Under the pieces are notes generated by a model. The model worked only from the letters and a program-made list of their open reading frames with translations. It was not told the origin of the DNA and did no database searches. From Nitrosomonas stercoris (GTDB taxonomy: Bacteria; Pseudomonadota; Gammaproteobacteria; Burkholderiales; Nitrosomonadaceae), in assembly GCA_006742785.1 (NCBI GenBank), contig AP019755.1, positions 2,108,001-2,172,000 of the forward strand: a DNA stretch of 64,000 nt, given 5' to 3'. The translations under genes and the position numbers were made by a program. This document shows, piece after piece, positions 18,549 through 29,025 of the stretch (positions are counted from its first letter, which is position 1; every line of letters begins with the position of its first letter).

Positions 18549-19940
18549 GTGAATACAAATAAAAAAACTTGGTCAGGCCGTTTTAGTGAACCCGTTGCGC
18601 AACTGGTACAGCGTTATACCGCTTCCATTGGTTTTGATTACCGCCTGGCCGAATACGATATACAAGGTTCACTTGCACACGCGCGCATGTTGGCCACCAC
18701 CGGTATTATTCCGCAAGCAGATCTGCAAGCTATTGAGCAAGGATTGGCACAAATCCAAGAAGAAATAAAAAGCGGCCAATTCACATGGCAACTGGCGCAA
18801 GAAGATGTGCACCTTAATATTGAACAACGCTTAACCGCACTGACTGGCGATGCTGGTAAAAGATTGCATACCGCTCGTTCGCGTAACGACCAGGTTGCTA
18901 CGGATATCCGCCTATATTTACGAGCTGCTATTGATGATATTGTTGTGCTCATCCACGTATTGCAGCACACACTGTTAGACCTAGCAGAACAACACGCGGC
19001 AACTATCATGCCAGGTTTTACCCATTTGCAAGTGGCACAACCTGTTTCATTTGGTCATCACTTGCTTGCTTACTATGAAATGTTGGTGCGCGATACACAA
19101 CGTTTACAAGATTGCAGAAAACGAGTCAATCAACTACCTTTGGGCGCGGCAGCACTGGCCGGAACCAGTTATCCAATTGATCGTGAACAAGTCGCACGTG
19201 AACTGGAGTTTGAAGGTGTTTGTCGTAATTCATTGGATGCGGTATCTGATCGTGATTTTGCCATTGAATTCTGTGCCGCTGCAGCTTTGCTCATGACGCA
19301 CCTTTCTCGCCTATCCGAAGAATTGATCTTGTGGATGAGTCCAGCTTTTGGTTTTATTCGCATCGCAGATCGTTTCTGTACTGGTTCTTCTATTATGCCG
19401 CAAAAGAAAAACCCGGACGTGCCCGAGTTGGTGCGCGGTAAAACTGGACGAATCAATGGTCACCTGGTTGCGCTCTTAACTTTAATGAAATCGCAGCCAT
19501 TAGCCTATAACAAAGATAATCAGGAGGACAAGGAACCCTTGTTTGACACCGTTGACACTCTGAAAGACACACTCACTATTTACGCGGATATGCTCACCGG
19601 ACTACATGTCAATCCTGAAGCAATGCGCCAAGCTGCATTACGCGGTTACGCCACCGCCACCGATTTGGCTGATTATCTGGTTAAAAAAGGCACACCCTTT
19701 CGCGATGCGCACGAAACAGTCGCTCAGGCGGTACGCTTTGCTGAAGAAAAAAGCTGCGATTTAAGCGATCTGTCGCTGACACAACTACAACAATTCTCTA
19801 ACACAATTGAACAAGACGTGTTTGAAGTTCTGACATTGGAAGGCTCTCTGCAAAGTCGTAACCATTTGGGTGGAACGGCGCCAGAACAAGTGCATGCTGC
19901 GATCCGCCATGCTCGTTCGCAACTACCTGCTACTAGATAA
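18549..19940 (+). CDS. argH: argininosuccinate lyase
   Basis: ArgH cleaves argininosuccinate to arginine and fumarate, the last step of arginine synthesis. The protein is 463 residues, the usual length. The fumarase/aspartase superfamily signature [12 protein letters not shown], with the mobile catalytic serine loop, is intact. [13 protein letters not shown] and the histidine region [16 protein letters not shown] are also present. The start is GTG at 18549 ([12 protein letters not shown], the family N-terminus). The next gene begins five bases after its stop. Confidence 0.97.
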   Translation: MNTNKKTWSGRFSEPVAQLVQRYTASIGFDYRLAEYDIQGSLAHARMLATTGIIPQADLQAIEQGLAQIQEEIKSGQFTWQLAQEDVHLNIEQRLTALTGDAGKRLHTARSRNDQVATDIRLYLRAAIDDIVVLIHVLQHTLLDLAEQHAATIMPGFTHLQVAQPVSFGHHLLAYYEMLVRDTQRLQDCRKRVNQLPLGAAALAGTSYPIDREQVARELEFEGVCRNSLDAVSDRDFAIEFCAAAALLMTHLSRLSEELILWMSPAFGFIRIADRFCTGSSIMPQKKNPDVPELVRGKTGRINGHLVALLTLMKSQPLAYNKDNQEDKEPLFDTVDTLKDTLTIYADMLTGLHVNPEAMRQAALRGYATATDLADYLVKKGTPFRDAHETVAQAVRFAEEKSCDLSDLSLTQLQQFSNTIEQDVFEVLTLEGSLQSRNHLGGTAPEQVHAAIRHARSQLPATR

Positions 19941-19945
19941 CCAGC

Positions 19946-20857
19946 TTGAAGACGCAGCACAAATTGCATCAAATAACTTTCCCTTTGTGGATAACCATCG
20001 CGACACAGATTTCGCAATTTACCCAACAAACATTTACGCCAACAGAGTTGATGACTATTGGTGGTGGATGTATCAATCAAACTTATTTGCTGCGCAGCCA
20101 TGACCAACAATTTTTTATCAAACTAAATCGAGCTGAATCTTTGGCTATGTTTGAGGCTGAAGCGGCAGGATTAGAAGAAATTCTACGCTCCGCCAGCTTG
20201 CGTGCTCCTCGCCCACTCTGCAGCGGTAGCGGACACAATCACGCCTGGTTGGTGCTGGAATTTATTAATCTATGTCAACACGGTGATGCGGCGGAATTTG
20301 GCAATAAACTGGCTGCCATGCACCAATACACAGGCCAAAGTTTCGGTTGGTATCGAGACAATACAATTGGCTCAACCCCACAGTACAATACAAGCCATCA
20401 TGACTGGGTAACATTCTGGCGCCAACAACGATTAGGTTATCAACTGCAGCTGGCGCAAACAAACGGCTATACTGGTCTACTGCAAACGCTCGGTGAGCAG
20501 CTGGTATCCAAATTACATCATTTTTTTGCTGGTTACACGCTCACACCATCGCTCCTACATGGTGATTTATGGAGCGGCAACTATGCTTTTGCCACTGATG
20601 AGCAACCTGTAATTTTTGATCCTGCAGTATATTATGGCGACCGTGAAACCGATCTGGCGATGACAGAATTGTTTGATGGATTTTCATCCGATTTTTATGC
20701 AGCCTATCGCGCTGCCTGGCCATTGGAAGCTGGATACAGCACACGCAAGCAACTTTACAATCTTTACCATGTTCTCAACCACCTCAATTTATTTGGTGCG
20801 CATTATTTGAGCCAGGCAGAAACTATGTTGAAGAAACTGCTGGCTGAACTTGGCTGA
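19946..20857 (+). CDS. fructosamine kinase family protein
   Basis: This protein of about 300 residues belongs to the fructosamine-3-kinase/ketosamine-3-kinase family of the protein-kinase-like fold. Visible marks are the nucleotide-binding GGGCINQTYLLRSHD with FFIKLN (ATP lysine), the catalytic loop LLHGDLWSGNYAF, the metal-binding IFDPAVYYGDRETDLAM and a C-terminal YNLYHVLNHLNLFG. Bacterial members phosphorylate ketosamines and thereby repair glycated amines. The start is uncertain: no ATG is available near the N-terminus, and TTG at 19946, 19964 or 19982 would all work. It is probably cotranscribed with argH. Confidence 0.88.
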   Translation: MKTQHKLHQITFPLWITIATQISQFTQQTFTPTELMTIGGGCINQTYLLRSHDQQFFIKLNRAESLAMFEAEAAGLEEILRSASLRAPRPLCSGSGHNHAWLVLEFINLCQHGDAAEFGNKLAAMHQYTGQSFGWYRDNTIGSTPQYNTSHHDWVTFWRQQRLGYQLQLAQTNGYTGLLQTLGEQLVSKLHHFFAGYTLTPSLLHGDLWSGNYAFATDEQPVIFDPAVYYGDRETDLAMTELFDGFSSDFYAAYRAAWPLEAGYSTRKQLYNLYHVLNHLNLFGAHYLSQAETMLKKLLAELG

Positions 20858-21015
20858 ATTACCTCAAATAATAAATTTCCTGCGTATGTATTTGTCAAGC
20901 AAACGCAGTCACCATAAAATTAGCTTAAAAAGCGGCCAATATGATTAACCAATAAAATTTTCTTACCACATTAACCTACACGAATACTCATTAACCCAAT
21001 CAAGGATCATCAAAT

Positions 21016-22590
21016 ATGAGCACAACCAATATCCTCAAACATCTAGAAAACTTAGAAAAACATTTGGCAGAAGAGCATCCAGATAGCCCCGTATTAACCA
21101 AAGCAGTACATAGTTTCAGAAAACTGGATGGCGTAGCCCAAGCGCTTGGATTATTAGAATTAAACGAATCTTACGCAACCTATGTTACCTGGTGGCCAAT
21201 GATTGCAGTATTAGGCACATTCTCATCGGGCAAATCCACATTTATCAATTCCTATCTTGATCTGCCTTTGCAACGCACAGGCAATCAGGCTGTTGATGAT
21301 AAATTCACTGTTATCTGCTACAGCCAGCATGATGAAATCAAGACATTACCAGGTGTTGCACTAGATGCGGATCCACGTTTTCCTTTCTATCAAATCAGCC
21401 ACAACATTGAAGAAATTGCTGAATCCGGACCACAGCGCATTGATGCTTACATTCAGCTTAAAACCTGCCCCTCAGAAAAAATCCGAGGCAAAATTCTGAT
21501 AGATTCACCAGGATTTGACGCAGACAGACAACGTACCTCAACACTACGTCTAACTCAGCACATCATTGATTTATCTGATCTGGTATTGGTCTTCTTTGAC
21601 GCGCGTCATCCAGAACCTGGCGCCATGAAAGACACACTAGAATACTTGGTCGCTGCTACTATCAATCGTCCAGATGCCAATAAATTCCTGTATGTTCTTA
21701 ACCAAATCGATGTCACCGCCAAAGAAGATAATCCGGAGGAGGTGATTTCTGCCTGGCAGCGCTCGCTGGCGCAAGCAGGTTTACTTGCCGGGCGTTTCTA
21801 TCGTATTTATGACAAAGGCGCAGCTATCCCTATTGATGATCCACAAGTTCGCGAACGCTTCGAACAAAAACGCGAGGAAGATTTAACTGATATCAGTACT
21901 CGCATGCAACAAATCGAAGTTGAACGCTCTTACCGAATTGCCGCAATGCTTGAACAAACCGCTAATACCATTGAAACCCAGGTAGTTAGCAGATTGGAAA
22001 CAGCACTTGAGAAATGGAGAAGCCAGGTATTCACATCCGATGGCATCCTGTTTGGCTTGCTGGCAATACTCGCAGCTGTCACTTTAACCATGACCGAAAA
22101 TTGGCATTTGGTTAAAAGCTGTATTGCAGGCATTTCCAACGGCAGCATATTGTCCATTCTCAGTGGATTAATTATTTTGGGCGTCCTTGGCTACATTCAT
22201 TTTTTCGTACGTAAAAATGTTGCGCTACGTATTCTGAAACAACTAGCTGCTGAATTTAGCCATGACCACACTGCTTCCAAGCAAATTGTCCGCGCTTTCA
22301 GAAAAAGTACTGCTGGTTATCGTCCCATGTTTCTTAAAAAACCAGCTGGTTGGAATACGACTAATCAAAGGATCTTGGCGGAAGTAAAAGCAGATGCCAA
22401 TGATTACATCCAGATGTTGAACGATCAATTCACCGATCCATCTGGTCATCAAGAACCTGAACAACAACAAGCGCAACAATCGAATTCTTTGCAAGAATCA
22501 TCGGAGCCAGAACAAACACAGGAACAACAAACTGAAAACAGCAACGCTCAGCAAGAAGATACGCTAGTGAGCAGATTGATGGAAAAATAA
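21016..22590 (+). CDS. dynamin-like large GTPase, membrane-associated
   Basis: This is a 524-residue protein of the bacterial dynamin-like group. The GTPase domain has G1 GTFSSGKST at 67-75, a plausible switch I threonine in KFTVICYSQ, G3 DSPGFDAD and G4 LNQID. Two hydrophobic segments near residues 340-355 and 375-395 could form a hairpin that inserts in the membrane. The last 60 residues are a Gln/Glu-rich low-complexity tail (about 475-515). These proteins remodel or tether membranes; no specific partner is indicated, because the gene stands alone with its own upstream gap. The neighbours are unrelated in function. Confidence 0.82.
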   Translation: MSTTNILKHLENLEKHLAEEHPDSPVLTKAVHSFRKLDGVAQALGLLELNESYATYVTWWPMIAVLGTFSSGKSTFINSYLDLPLQRTGNQAVDDKFTVICYSQHDEIKTLPGVALDADPRFPFYQISHNIEEIAESGPQRIDAYIQLKTCPSEKIRGKILIDSPGFDADRQRTSTLRLTQHIIDLSDLVLVFFDARHPEPGAMKDTLEYLVAATINRPDANKFLYVLNQIDVTAKEDNPEEVISAWQRSLAQAGLLAGRFYRIYDKGAAIPIDDPQVRERFEQKREEDLTDISTRMQQIEVERSYRIAAMLEQTANTIETQVVSRLETALEKWRSQVFTSDGILFGLLAILAAVTLTMTENWHLVKSCIAGISNGSILSILSGLIILGVLGYIHFFVRKNVALRILKQLAAEFSHDHTASKQIVRAFRKSTAGYRPMFLKKPAGWNTTNQRILAEVKADANDYIQMLNDQFTDPSGHQEPEQQQAQQSNSLQESSEPEQTQEQQTENSNAQQEDTLVSRLMEK

Positions 22591-22609
22591 TCTGTAGACC
22601 TGCATATAA

Positions 22610-22653
22610 GCGGATAGCCAATAAACATAAGCATTCATTTGTTTGCTATCCGC
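22610..22653. terminator. hairpin after the dynamin-like gene
   Basis: GCGGATAGC at 22610-22618 is perfectly complementary to GCTATCCGC at 22645-22653, with further partial pairing inside. It follows the dynamin-like stop by 20 bases. There is no T run after it, so it may be a factor-dependent terminator or an RNA stabiliser. Confidence 0.5.
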
Positions 22654-22685
22654 ACGTACAATCTTTCGCTACTTCTCATCACAGT

Positions 22686-23773
22686 ATGCGGTTTCAAGGT
22701 GAAATAACACATCTTTCCCAAAAATGGCTAGGCGTGGTGCGGCATCCGAAAAATGAGCTTTCCTACTTCGTTGCTGGAACATGGCCAGGTGATATTGGTG
22801 AATTTGAAACAACTGATCGTACACTTAACAACAAAAAATATGGCTATGCCCGATTAACACATCTTATTCATCCCTCTCCTCAACGCACTACGCCTGCCTG
22901 TCAATTCTTAGGTTTTGGTGACAATGATTGCTCCGGATGTCCATGGATGATCGCCGATTATGCTAGCCAGCTGGAGCATAAACGTAACCACTTTCTTTAC
23001 GCGATGCGACGCATTGGTTTTAACTCTGAAGCCATGCAGGTTAGTGCGATACATCCTGCACCTAAACAGTTTGGCTATCGAAATCGTTTTCAGGTCAAAA
23101 CAGATGGCAAACAGCTAGGGTTTGTTGCAGAAGGTTCACACACGATCGTATCCATTGAAGATTGCCCGATTCTCAACACGACTTGTCGACAGCAGCTACA
23201 CACTCTACAACAGCAATTGCCCAACCCACAATGGGCACCAGCATCTGGTTACGATTGGAATTTTATCGATCTAGATGATCAACCAAGCAACCAGCCAGTT
23301 GCTATTAATTGCAAGCGACCCTTTTGCCAGGGAAACCATGCACAAAATTTATGGATGAAAGCCTGGCTCAAGGAACAGTTAGCTCAACATAATCGCTTGC
23401 ATAAAATTATCGAGCTATTTTGCGGATCAGGTAATTTTACGGAAATCCTGGCACAAACCGGCTGCCTGGCATCCAGGCTCGAGCTATTGATCTCTATCAT
23501 CCTTCTACCTGGAGGACTCTCAGAAAGCACATCAAGGATGCTGATACCTTGGTGTTGGATCCACCTCGCTCCGGATTAAAGAACAGGCGTGGATTTTGTG
23601 AATATTTTGCTGCTCTGCGAACAATCTACTATATTTCTTGCGATCCACTTTCATTTGCTCGAGATACCTGGTTCTTTTACGAAAATGGCTGGAAATTCAA
23701 AACCATACAGTTAATTGATTTGTTTCCACATACGCCTCATGTTGAGATTTTGGCTATATTGCATAAAAACTAA
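22686..23773 (+). pseudogene. RNA 5-methyluridine methyltransferase (RlmD/TrmA-like), internally deleted and frameshifted
   Basis: The first frame (22686 to about 23480) encodes an N-terminal TRAM-like domain, an Fe-S type cysteine cluster (C-x9-C-x2-C in CQFLGFGDNDCSGCPW, with a later Cys in IEDCPIL) and the SAM-binding ELFCGSGNFTEIL. Reading then switches to another frame from about 23483, AIDLYHPSTWRTL, which continues through VLDPPRSGLK and the catalytic ISCDPLSFARD to DLFPHTPHVEIL. Roughly 30 residues normally found between SAM motif I and the DLY block are absent. The lesion is therefore an internal deletion that also shifts the frame. The product lacks the second SAM-binding segment and is presumably inactive. 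It is convergent with cheB. Confidence 0.85.
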
Positions 23774-23782
23774 CTGTTTTTT

Positions 23783-24859
23783 TTAAATGCGTACTGCAGC
23801 TCGCCTTACCGAACCAAATGCTTGATCTAAAATACAACCCGCCATCTCCTGTAATGGCACCACTTCATCTACCGCACCCACCGCGATTGCTTCCCGGGGC
23901 ATGCCAAACACCACACAAGTTGCTTCATCCTGCGCTAGATTATAAATACCAGCTCGCTGCATCGCCAACATACCCGCCGCACCATCCTTGCCCATACCTG
24001 TCAAAATAACGCCAACAGCATTTTTTCCGGCATGCTCAGCTACCGACTGAAACAACACATCCACTGAGGGACGATGACGATTAACCGGATCTGCCTGACT
24101 CAATTCAGTGACATAGTTGGCTCCATTTTTTTTTAGCAGCAAGTGAGAATGTCCTGGAGCAATATAGGCATGACCAGGCAACACTCGTTCTCCTCCTTCG
24201 GATTCCTTGACTCGAATTTTGCATAATCGATTGAGCCGTTCGGCAAAAGAACGTGTAAATCCTGGTGGCATATGCTGCGCAATCAGGATGCCCGGACAAT
24301 CTGAAGGTAAATTTATCAGCACATCCTTGATTGCTTCAGTTCCTCCTGTCGATGCACCAATAACAATCAATTTTTCGGTTGATACAGCATGACGTTGCGG
24401 AATTTGAAGCGTTTTGCTACTCGTAGCATTCGTATTGTTAGGTTCCAGATGACGCACACGCGCCACGCTGGCAGCGCGTATTTTACGGGCAATCTCATCA
24501 CCATAAGCTTCGAGACCGTGGCTAATGTCTATTTTAGGTTTGGCCACAAAATCAACAGCTCCCAGCTCAAGCGCACGAAAAGTTACCTCTGATCCCCGTT
24601 CCGTTAAAGTAGATACCATTACCACTGGCATAGGACGTAATCGCATCAATTTTTCCAGAAAATCCAATCCATCCATTCTGGGCATTTCCACATCCAGCGT
24701 CAGCACATCCGGATTTAATGTCCGAATCATTTCTCTTGCCACTAACGGATCCGGCGCTGCCCCAATCACTTCCATATCGGGTTGGTGATTAATAATTTCA
24801 GTCAATAATTTGCGAATCAAAGCCGAATCATCAATAACCAATACGCTGATTTTTTTCAT
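23783..24859 (-). CDS. cheB: chemotaxis protein-glutamate methylesterase/deamidase CheB
   Basis: This is a 358-residue CheB. The N-terminal receiver domain has the acidic pair Asp10/Asp11, phospho-acceptor Asp56 in [12 protein letters not shown] and the conserved lysine in VAKPKID. A linker leads to the methylesterase domain with the catalytic serine in [11 protein letters not shown], histidine in [13 protein letters not shown] and aspartate in [10 protein letters not shown]. It removes methyl groups from receptors after phosphorylation by CheA. It is the last gene of the che operon, preceded by a GAGGACG ribosome site and divided from cheD by about 80 bases. Confidence 0.97.
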   Translation of the reverse strand: MKKISVLVIDDSALIRKLLTEIINHQPDMEVIGAAPDPLVAREMIRTLNPDVLTLDVEMPRMDGLDFLEKLMRLRPMPVVMVSTLTERGSEVTFRALELGAVDFVAKPKIDISHGLEAYGDEIARKIRAASVARVRHLEPNNTNATSSKTLQIPQRHAVSTEKLIVIGASTGGTEAIKDVLINLPSDCPGILIAQHMPPGFTRSFAERLNRLCKIRVKESEGGERVLPGHAYIAPGHSHLLLKKNGANYVTELSQADPVNRHRPSVDVLFQSVAEHAGKNAVGVILTGMGKDGAAGMLAMQRAGIYNLAQDEATCVVFGMPREAIAVGAVDEVVPLQEMAGCILDQAFGSVRRAAVRI

Positions 24860-24942
24860 ACATTCGTCCTCAACATTCAGGAAAATTTCACCTATATTTC
24901 CGATTGCACCGATGACAGCAGTTGCTGACTATATTTCCGCTC

Positions 24943-25476
24943 TCACTCAGAAATAGTATCGTTGCGTAATACATACAGCTTTTTTAACAATATTCGTCCA
25001 TTTTCAGGAAAAAAATAGATCTTGCGAGGATATAAACCCTCCAGATCTGCTGCCAGAATAGAAATATCATGTGCTGCCAGATAATTTTTTACAAAACGAG
25101 CATTTTGTGAGCCAATTTCCGATGTAGTCATCGCGGGATGTACATTCCCGCCTCCAAATACCTTGGCTACTAAATTTCGCCTATACGCACCACTTTTTAG
25201 CAGTTCATGAATTAAAATATCCATCGCATATTCACCAAACCGGGCACATTCAATAGAAAATCCATCATCATTTTTTCTGTCTGGCAGCATAAAATGATTC
25301 ATGCCACCTATCTTGCTATGTTGATCATAAATACAAGCTGAAACGCATGAACCCAGCACCGTGCTGAGCACCATATCTTTGCTAGTTATAAAATACTCTC
25401 CCGGCAACAGTTTGACTACTTCCATATTTAGGTATGGATCAAAGTACAAATTAGACGCAAACTGAGAGTCAATCAT
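24943..25476 (-). CDS. cheD: chemoreceptor glutamine deamidase CheD
   Basis: This is a 177-residue CheD, which deamidates specific glutamines on chemoreceptors. The catalytic pair is Cys44 in [11 protein letters not shown] and His61 in GGMNHFMLP, with the 17-residue spacing seen in the family. A threonine of the active site lies just before Cys44 (STVLGSC). The gene follows cheR by 18 bases and precedes cheB, so all receptor-modifying enzymes are together at the end of the operon. Confidence 0.95.
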   Translation of the reverse strand: MIDSQFASNLYFDPYLNMEVVKLLPGEYFITSKDMVLSTVLGSCVSACIYDQHSKIGGMNHFMLPDRKNDDGFSIECARFGEYAMDILIHELLKSGAYRRNLVAKVFGGGNVHPAMTTSEIGSQNARFVKNYLAAHDISILAADLEGLYPRKIYFFPENGRILLKKLYVLRNDTISE

Positions 25477-25494
25477 GGATCAGGCTTACTAATG

Positions 25495-26343
25495 TCATTG
25501 AGTAACCGGCTCATAGACGGTTTTACCAACAAGTTTGACCAAGTCAGAAGCATGATGGAACACTTCCGAATGCCCCATGAAAATCAAGCCATGGCGATCT
25601 AACAAAGGTATAAATTTCTGTAATACTTGATATTGTGTCGGTTTATCAAAATAAATCATGACATTACGACAAAAAATTGCATCAAATGGCCCATACATAG
25701 GCCAGTTGCTATCCAGCAAATTAAGCTGCCGAAAAGTAATCAAATTACGCAACTCTGGCCTCACTCGGGCATAACCAGCAGCACTATTTTTCCCTTTGAG
25801 AAAAAAACGTCTGATCCTTTCGGTTGGCATGGATTCCAGTTTTTCCAGCGGATAAATTCCTTCACGAGCCGTTGCCAATACATTCGTTGCAATATCTGTC
25901 GCGAGAATGCGCACGGGTGGCTTCAATGAATCAAAAGCTTCCATCATCGTCATAGCTAGTGAATAAGCCTCTTCTCCTGTAGAAGCTGCACTACACCAAA
26001 GCTTTACAGATCGCCCAGATTGATATTTTTTTACATGCTCAGCTAGTATCGGAAAATGATGCGCCTCTCGAAAAAAAGCAGTCAGATTGGTTGTCAGAAC
26101 ATTGATAAAGAATTCCCATTCCAGATTTTCATCATCCTCTTCCAATCGTTTCAAGTATTCTCTGAAACTTGTTGAGCCTGTTGCACGTAAACGTCGTGAC
26201 AAACGGGTATAAACCATCTCTTGTCTATTTTCAGCCAGAGCAATACCGGCGCGCGCATAAATCATCTTCTTGACACATTCAAAATCATGTGCAGAAAACG
26301 CATATTCCCGCGTATTTTGTTCACTTGATATACGTACGTTCAT
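25495..26343 (-). CDS. cheR: chemotaxis protein methyltransferase CheR
   Basis: This is a 282-residue SAM-dependent methyltransferase that methylates receptor glutamates. The N-terminal helical domain (VYTRLSRRLRATG) is followed by the SAM-binding LWCSAASTGEEAYSLAM, ILATDIATNVLATA and the FDAIFCRNVMIYF block. A beta-subdomain that binds receptor pentapeptides is expected, and both receptors encoded upstream end in such a peptide (DWEEF). It lies between the second receptor and cheD; a repeat-bearing gap of 306 bases separates it from the receptor gene. Confidence 0.96.
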   Translation of the reverse strand: MNVRISSEQNTREYAFSAHDFECVKKMIYARAGIALAENRQEMVYTRLSRRLRATGSTSFREYLKRLEEDDENLEWEFFINVLTTNLTAFFREAHHFPILAEHVKKYQSGRSVKLWCSAASTGEEAYSLAMTMMEAFDSLKPPVRILATDIATNVLATAREGIYPLEKLESMPTERIRRFFLKGKNSAAGYARVRPELRNLITFRQLNLLDSNWPMYGPFDAIFCRNVMIYFDKPTQYQVLQKFIPLLDRHGLIFMGHSEVFHHASDLVKLVGKTVYEPVTQ

Positions 26344-26649
26344 GGTAAGTAGCTGAATAATCGAATCTTCCGATCAGTTATTGTTGTAATGTGTGAACCT
26401 GATTTCATCTTGGTAAATCATGCAAGCTCAACCTCATTGCCGCGAACTGCAACTACCTCCCCGTCATCGCGAGCGGCAAAGCTGCATGGCGATCCAGTCC
26501 TTCTGTTACGACTATCGCTGGATTGCTTCATACCTGACGGCATTCGCAAAAAGAGCGTTTTTGTCATCGCGAAGAGTGAAGCGACGCAAAAATCTATAAA
26601 TTACTACCCGTTTTACCCAGGAAAAGGAAGATATACGTCCTGTTTCATG
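26344..26649. repeat. intergenic REP-like repeat between receptor gene and cheR
   Basis: This non-coding gap contains GTCATCGCGA twice in the same direction (26463-26472 and 26563-26572), exactly 100 bases apart. Each is followed by a GCG/GAAGCGACGC-type segment. Between them GCGATCCAG (26489-26497) faces CTGGATTGC (26518-26526) as an imperfect inverted pair. This composition matches the widespread intergenic repeat families of proteobacteria built on GTCATCGCGAGCG and GCGATCCAG. The repeat interrupts the che operon, so it may affect transcript processing. Confidence 0.6.
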
Positions 26650-28995
26650 TCAGAACTCTTCCCAATCTCCGTCGGTACCAGTCGATCTTGGTACAACATA
26701 ACCTCTACCTGACTTTTTTTCCTGATGTCTAGTTGATGATTTTTTAGCTTGAGCTAATCTTTCTACATTGGTTGCACGATTGGGACCACGTCGTTCAACA
26801 AAAGATGAATTAGCTATTTGACTGGATGATGTGCTTGGCTCTACCTTAAATACTTCCACAGTATGCGTCAGCTGATTTGCCTGTTCGCGCATAGATTCAG
26901 CGGCGGCTGCAGCTTGTTCGACCAGCGCTGCATTTTGCTGAGTAATTTCATCCATCTGTGTGATCGCCTGATTGACCTGCTCAATTCCCTGGCTTTGCTC
27001 CAGTGAAGCAACCGAAATCTCACCCATGATATCTGTCACATGCTTGACTGACTGCACAATTTCATCCATGGTTTTACCAGCTTGATCCACCAATTGAGTA
27101 CCATCTTCCACTTTTAGCACCGAATCATTGATCAGTTCTTTGATCTCTTTAGCTGCCGCCGCTGAACGCTGTGCCAGTGTCCGCACTTCGGTTGCCACTA
27201 CCGCAAATCCACGCCCTTGTTCACCGGCTCGCGCCGCTTCCACCGCTGCATTGAGCGCAAGAATATTAGTTTGGAAAGCAATACCATCAATCACGCTGAT
27301 AATGTCGACAATTTTCTTGGAGCTATCATTGATTGCGCTCATAGTTTGCACCACTTGCCCTACCACCTCTCCACCTCGCACAGCCACACCAGAAGCAGAA
27401 GTTGCCAACTGATTAGCCTGACGAGCGTTATCCGCATTCTGTCTAACAGTTGAAGTCAATTCCTCCATACTGGCAGCAGTTTTTTCTAGATTGGCGGCTT
27501 GCTGTTCTGTCCGTTGCGACAGATCGGTATTCCCATCTGCAATCTCTTTTGAAGCGGTACCAATTAAACTGACTGCTTCTTTAATTTGCACTACGATACC
27601 GGTTAATTGCGTAATCGTTAAATTGGAATCATCCTTTAACCGCCCCAGCATTCCCTGGTAATCACGGGTAATCTTCTGCGTTAAATCGCCTCTTGCCATG
27701 GCCTCCAATATAGTGACCAATTCATTCAGTCCCTGAGAAGTGCTTTCCATTAATCGATTAATTTCTTCCGCCAGCTGCTTGAAAAATCCTTCCTTGCCAA
27801 CCAAAGTCAGACGTTTGCTGAAATCACCTGCTACACCTGCCTGCACAATACCCATGATCTCTTTTTCGATGGTTAACTCCTGAGTGCAATCACGCCACTC
27901 AATTACCGAACCAGCACGCTCTCCAGATTCATTGGAAACAGGCATCAATATTAGCGAATAGGTTTGTTCGCCAATTTTGATGTTATCGATCTGCTGCTGC
28001 TTGGTTAACTCACGCAAATGCTTTTGTAACGATTGACGTATTTTCTGCTCAGTTGCTTCATTTGATAGGATTTCACGTACCATCCGGTTCATGAAAATAA
28101 TTGTTCCGGCATTATTGGCGATCATCACGGCGGAAGTAGCGATATCCAGCGCATTACGCACACGTAAATTTTCCATATTCATACGCTTGGTTTCAGTAAA
28201 ATCTACTCCCGCACGAATCTGCATGGATTTAAGCGCTTCGGTCAGCTTTCCGATTTCATCATCGCGCTCGATTGTGATCTGAGAGGTATAATCGCCTTGC
28301 GCCATTCTGTCCAAATGATGAATCATGGTACGCAATGGTTGATGAATACGGCGATATAACAACATGCCCATGCCACCCGCCAAACACACACTCAATCCCA
28401 TTCCAGCCCACGCCAGAAGCGACTGATCTTGCATCATTAACTGTGCTGAACCCGCCATTACCAGCAACGGGACAATGCCAAATCCGGCAATTCTGGTTTT
28501 CAGATCAAGGTGATGGAGCTTTTCACACAATAATCCTAAGTAGCTATCAGTAATTATTTTACCGGCCACAATCCCTACCTTTGTCGTGCCTTCCCGCATC
28601 TGGCGATACAGTATTTCAGCTGACTGAATTTGGTCACGGGAAGGTTTGTTACGCACAGACATATGGCCCACCACCCGGCCTTGTTCCTTGATGGGCGTAA
28701 CATTGGCGTATGTCCAGTAATAGCCGCCATCTTTGCTCCGGTTCTTGACAACACCGCTCCATGGCCGCCCCTGTTTGAGTGTCGTCCAAAGATCCAGATA
28801 AACAGCAGAAGGAATATCTGGGTGGCGAATAATGTTATGTGCTTGCCCAACCAACTCTTGTTCAGTAAACCCACTAATTTCGATAAAAGGATCATTGATA
28901 TAGGTAATGACTCCCTTGGGGGTAGTTTTGGAAACGAGGAATTCTCCATCCTTCATTTCATGTTCCACGTTGGTTACTGGCAGATTAACTCTCAT
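26650..28995 (-). CDS. PAS-containing methyl-accepting chemotaxis protein (Aer-like)
   Basis: This is a 781-residue chemoreceptor. The N-terminal PAS domain (about 15-120, [20 protein letters not shown] and NIIRHPDIP) is of the Aer type, which in E. coli binds FAD for energy taxis. Two membrane segments near 178-215 have no large periplasmic domain between them. A HAMP domain, a second PAS-like segment (about 285-385), another HAMP-like part and the signalling hairpin follow, with the tip [21 protein letters not shown] split by a conserved glutamate. The C-terminus is GDWEEF, a CheR/CheB tethering pentapeptide. A GAGGAAA ribosome site precedes the ATG. The probable role is internal redox or oxygen sensing. 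Confidence 0.92.
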   Translation of the reverse strand: MRVNLPVTNVEHEMKDGEFLVSKTTPKGVITYINDPFIEISGFTEQELVGQAHNIIRHPDIPSAVYLDLWTTLKQGRPWSGVVKNRSKDGGYYWTYANVTPIKEQGRVVGHMSVRNKPSRDQIQSAEILYRQMREGTTKVGIVAGKIITDSYLGLLCEKLHHLDLKTRIAGFGIVPLLVMAGSAQLMMQDQSLLAWAGMGLSVCLAGGMGMLLYRRIHQPLRTMIHHLDRMAQGDYTSQITIERDDEIGKLTEALKSMQIRAGVDFTETKRMNMENLRVRNALDIATSAVMIANNAGTIIFMNRMVREILSNEATEQKIRQSLQKHLRELTKQQQIDNIKIGEQTYSLILMPVSNESGERAGSVIEWRDCTQELTIEKEIMGIVQAGVAGDFSKRLTLVGKEGFFKQLAEEINRLMESTSQGLNELVTILEAMARGDLTQKITRDYQGMLGRLKDDSNLTITQLTGIVVQIKEAVSLIGTASKEIADGNTDLSQRTEQQAANLEKTAASMEELTSTVRQNADNARQANQLATSASGVAVRGGEVVGQVVQTMSAINDSSKKIVDIISVIDGIAFQTNILALNAAVEAARAGEQGRGFAVVATEVRTLAQRSAAAAKEIKELINDSVLKVEDGTQLVDQAGKTMDEIVQSVKHVTDIMGEISVASLEQSQGIEQVNQAITQMDEITQQNAALVEQAAAAAESMREQANQLTHTVEVFKVEPSTSSSQIANSSFVERRGPNRATNVERLAQAKKSSTRHQEKKSGRGYVVPRSTGTDGDWEEF

Positions 28996-29025
28996 ACTCG
29001 TATTTCCTCAAACGATTGTTTTATC

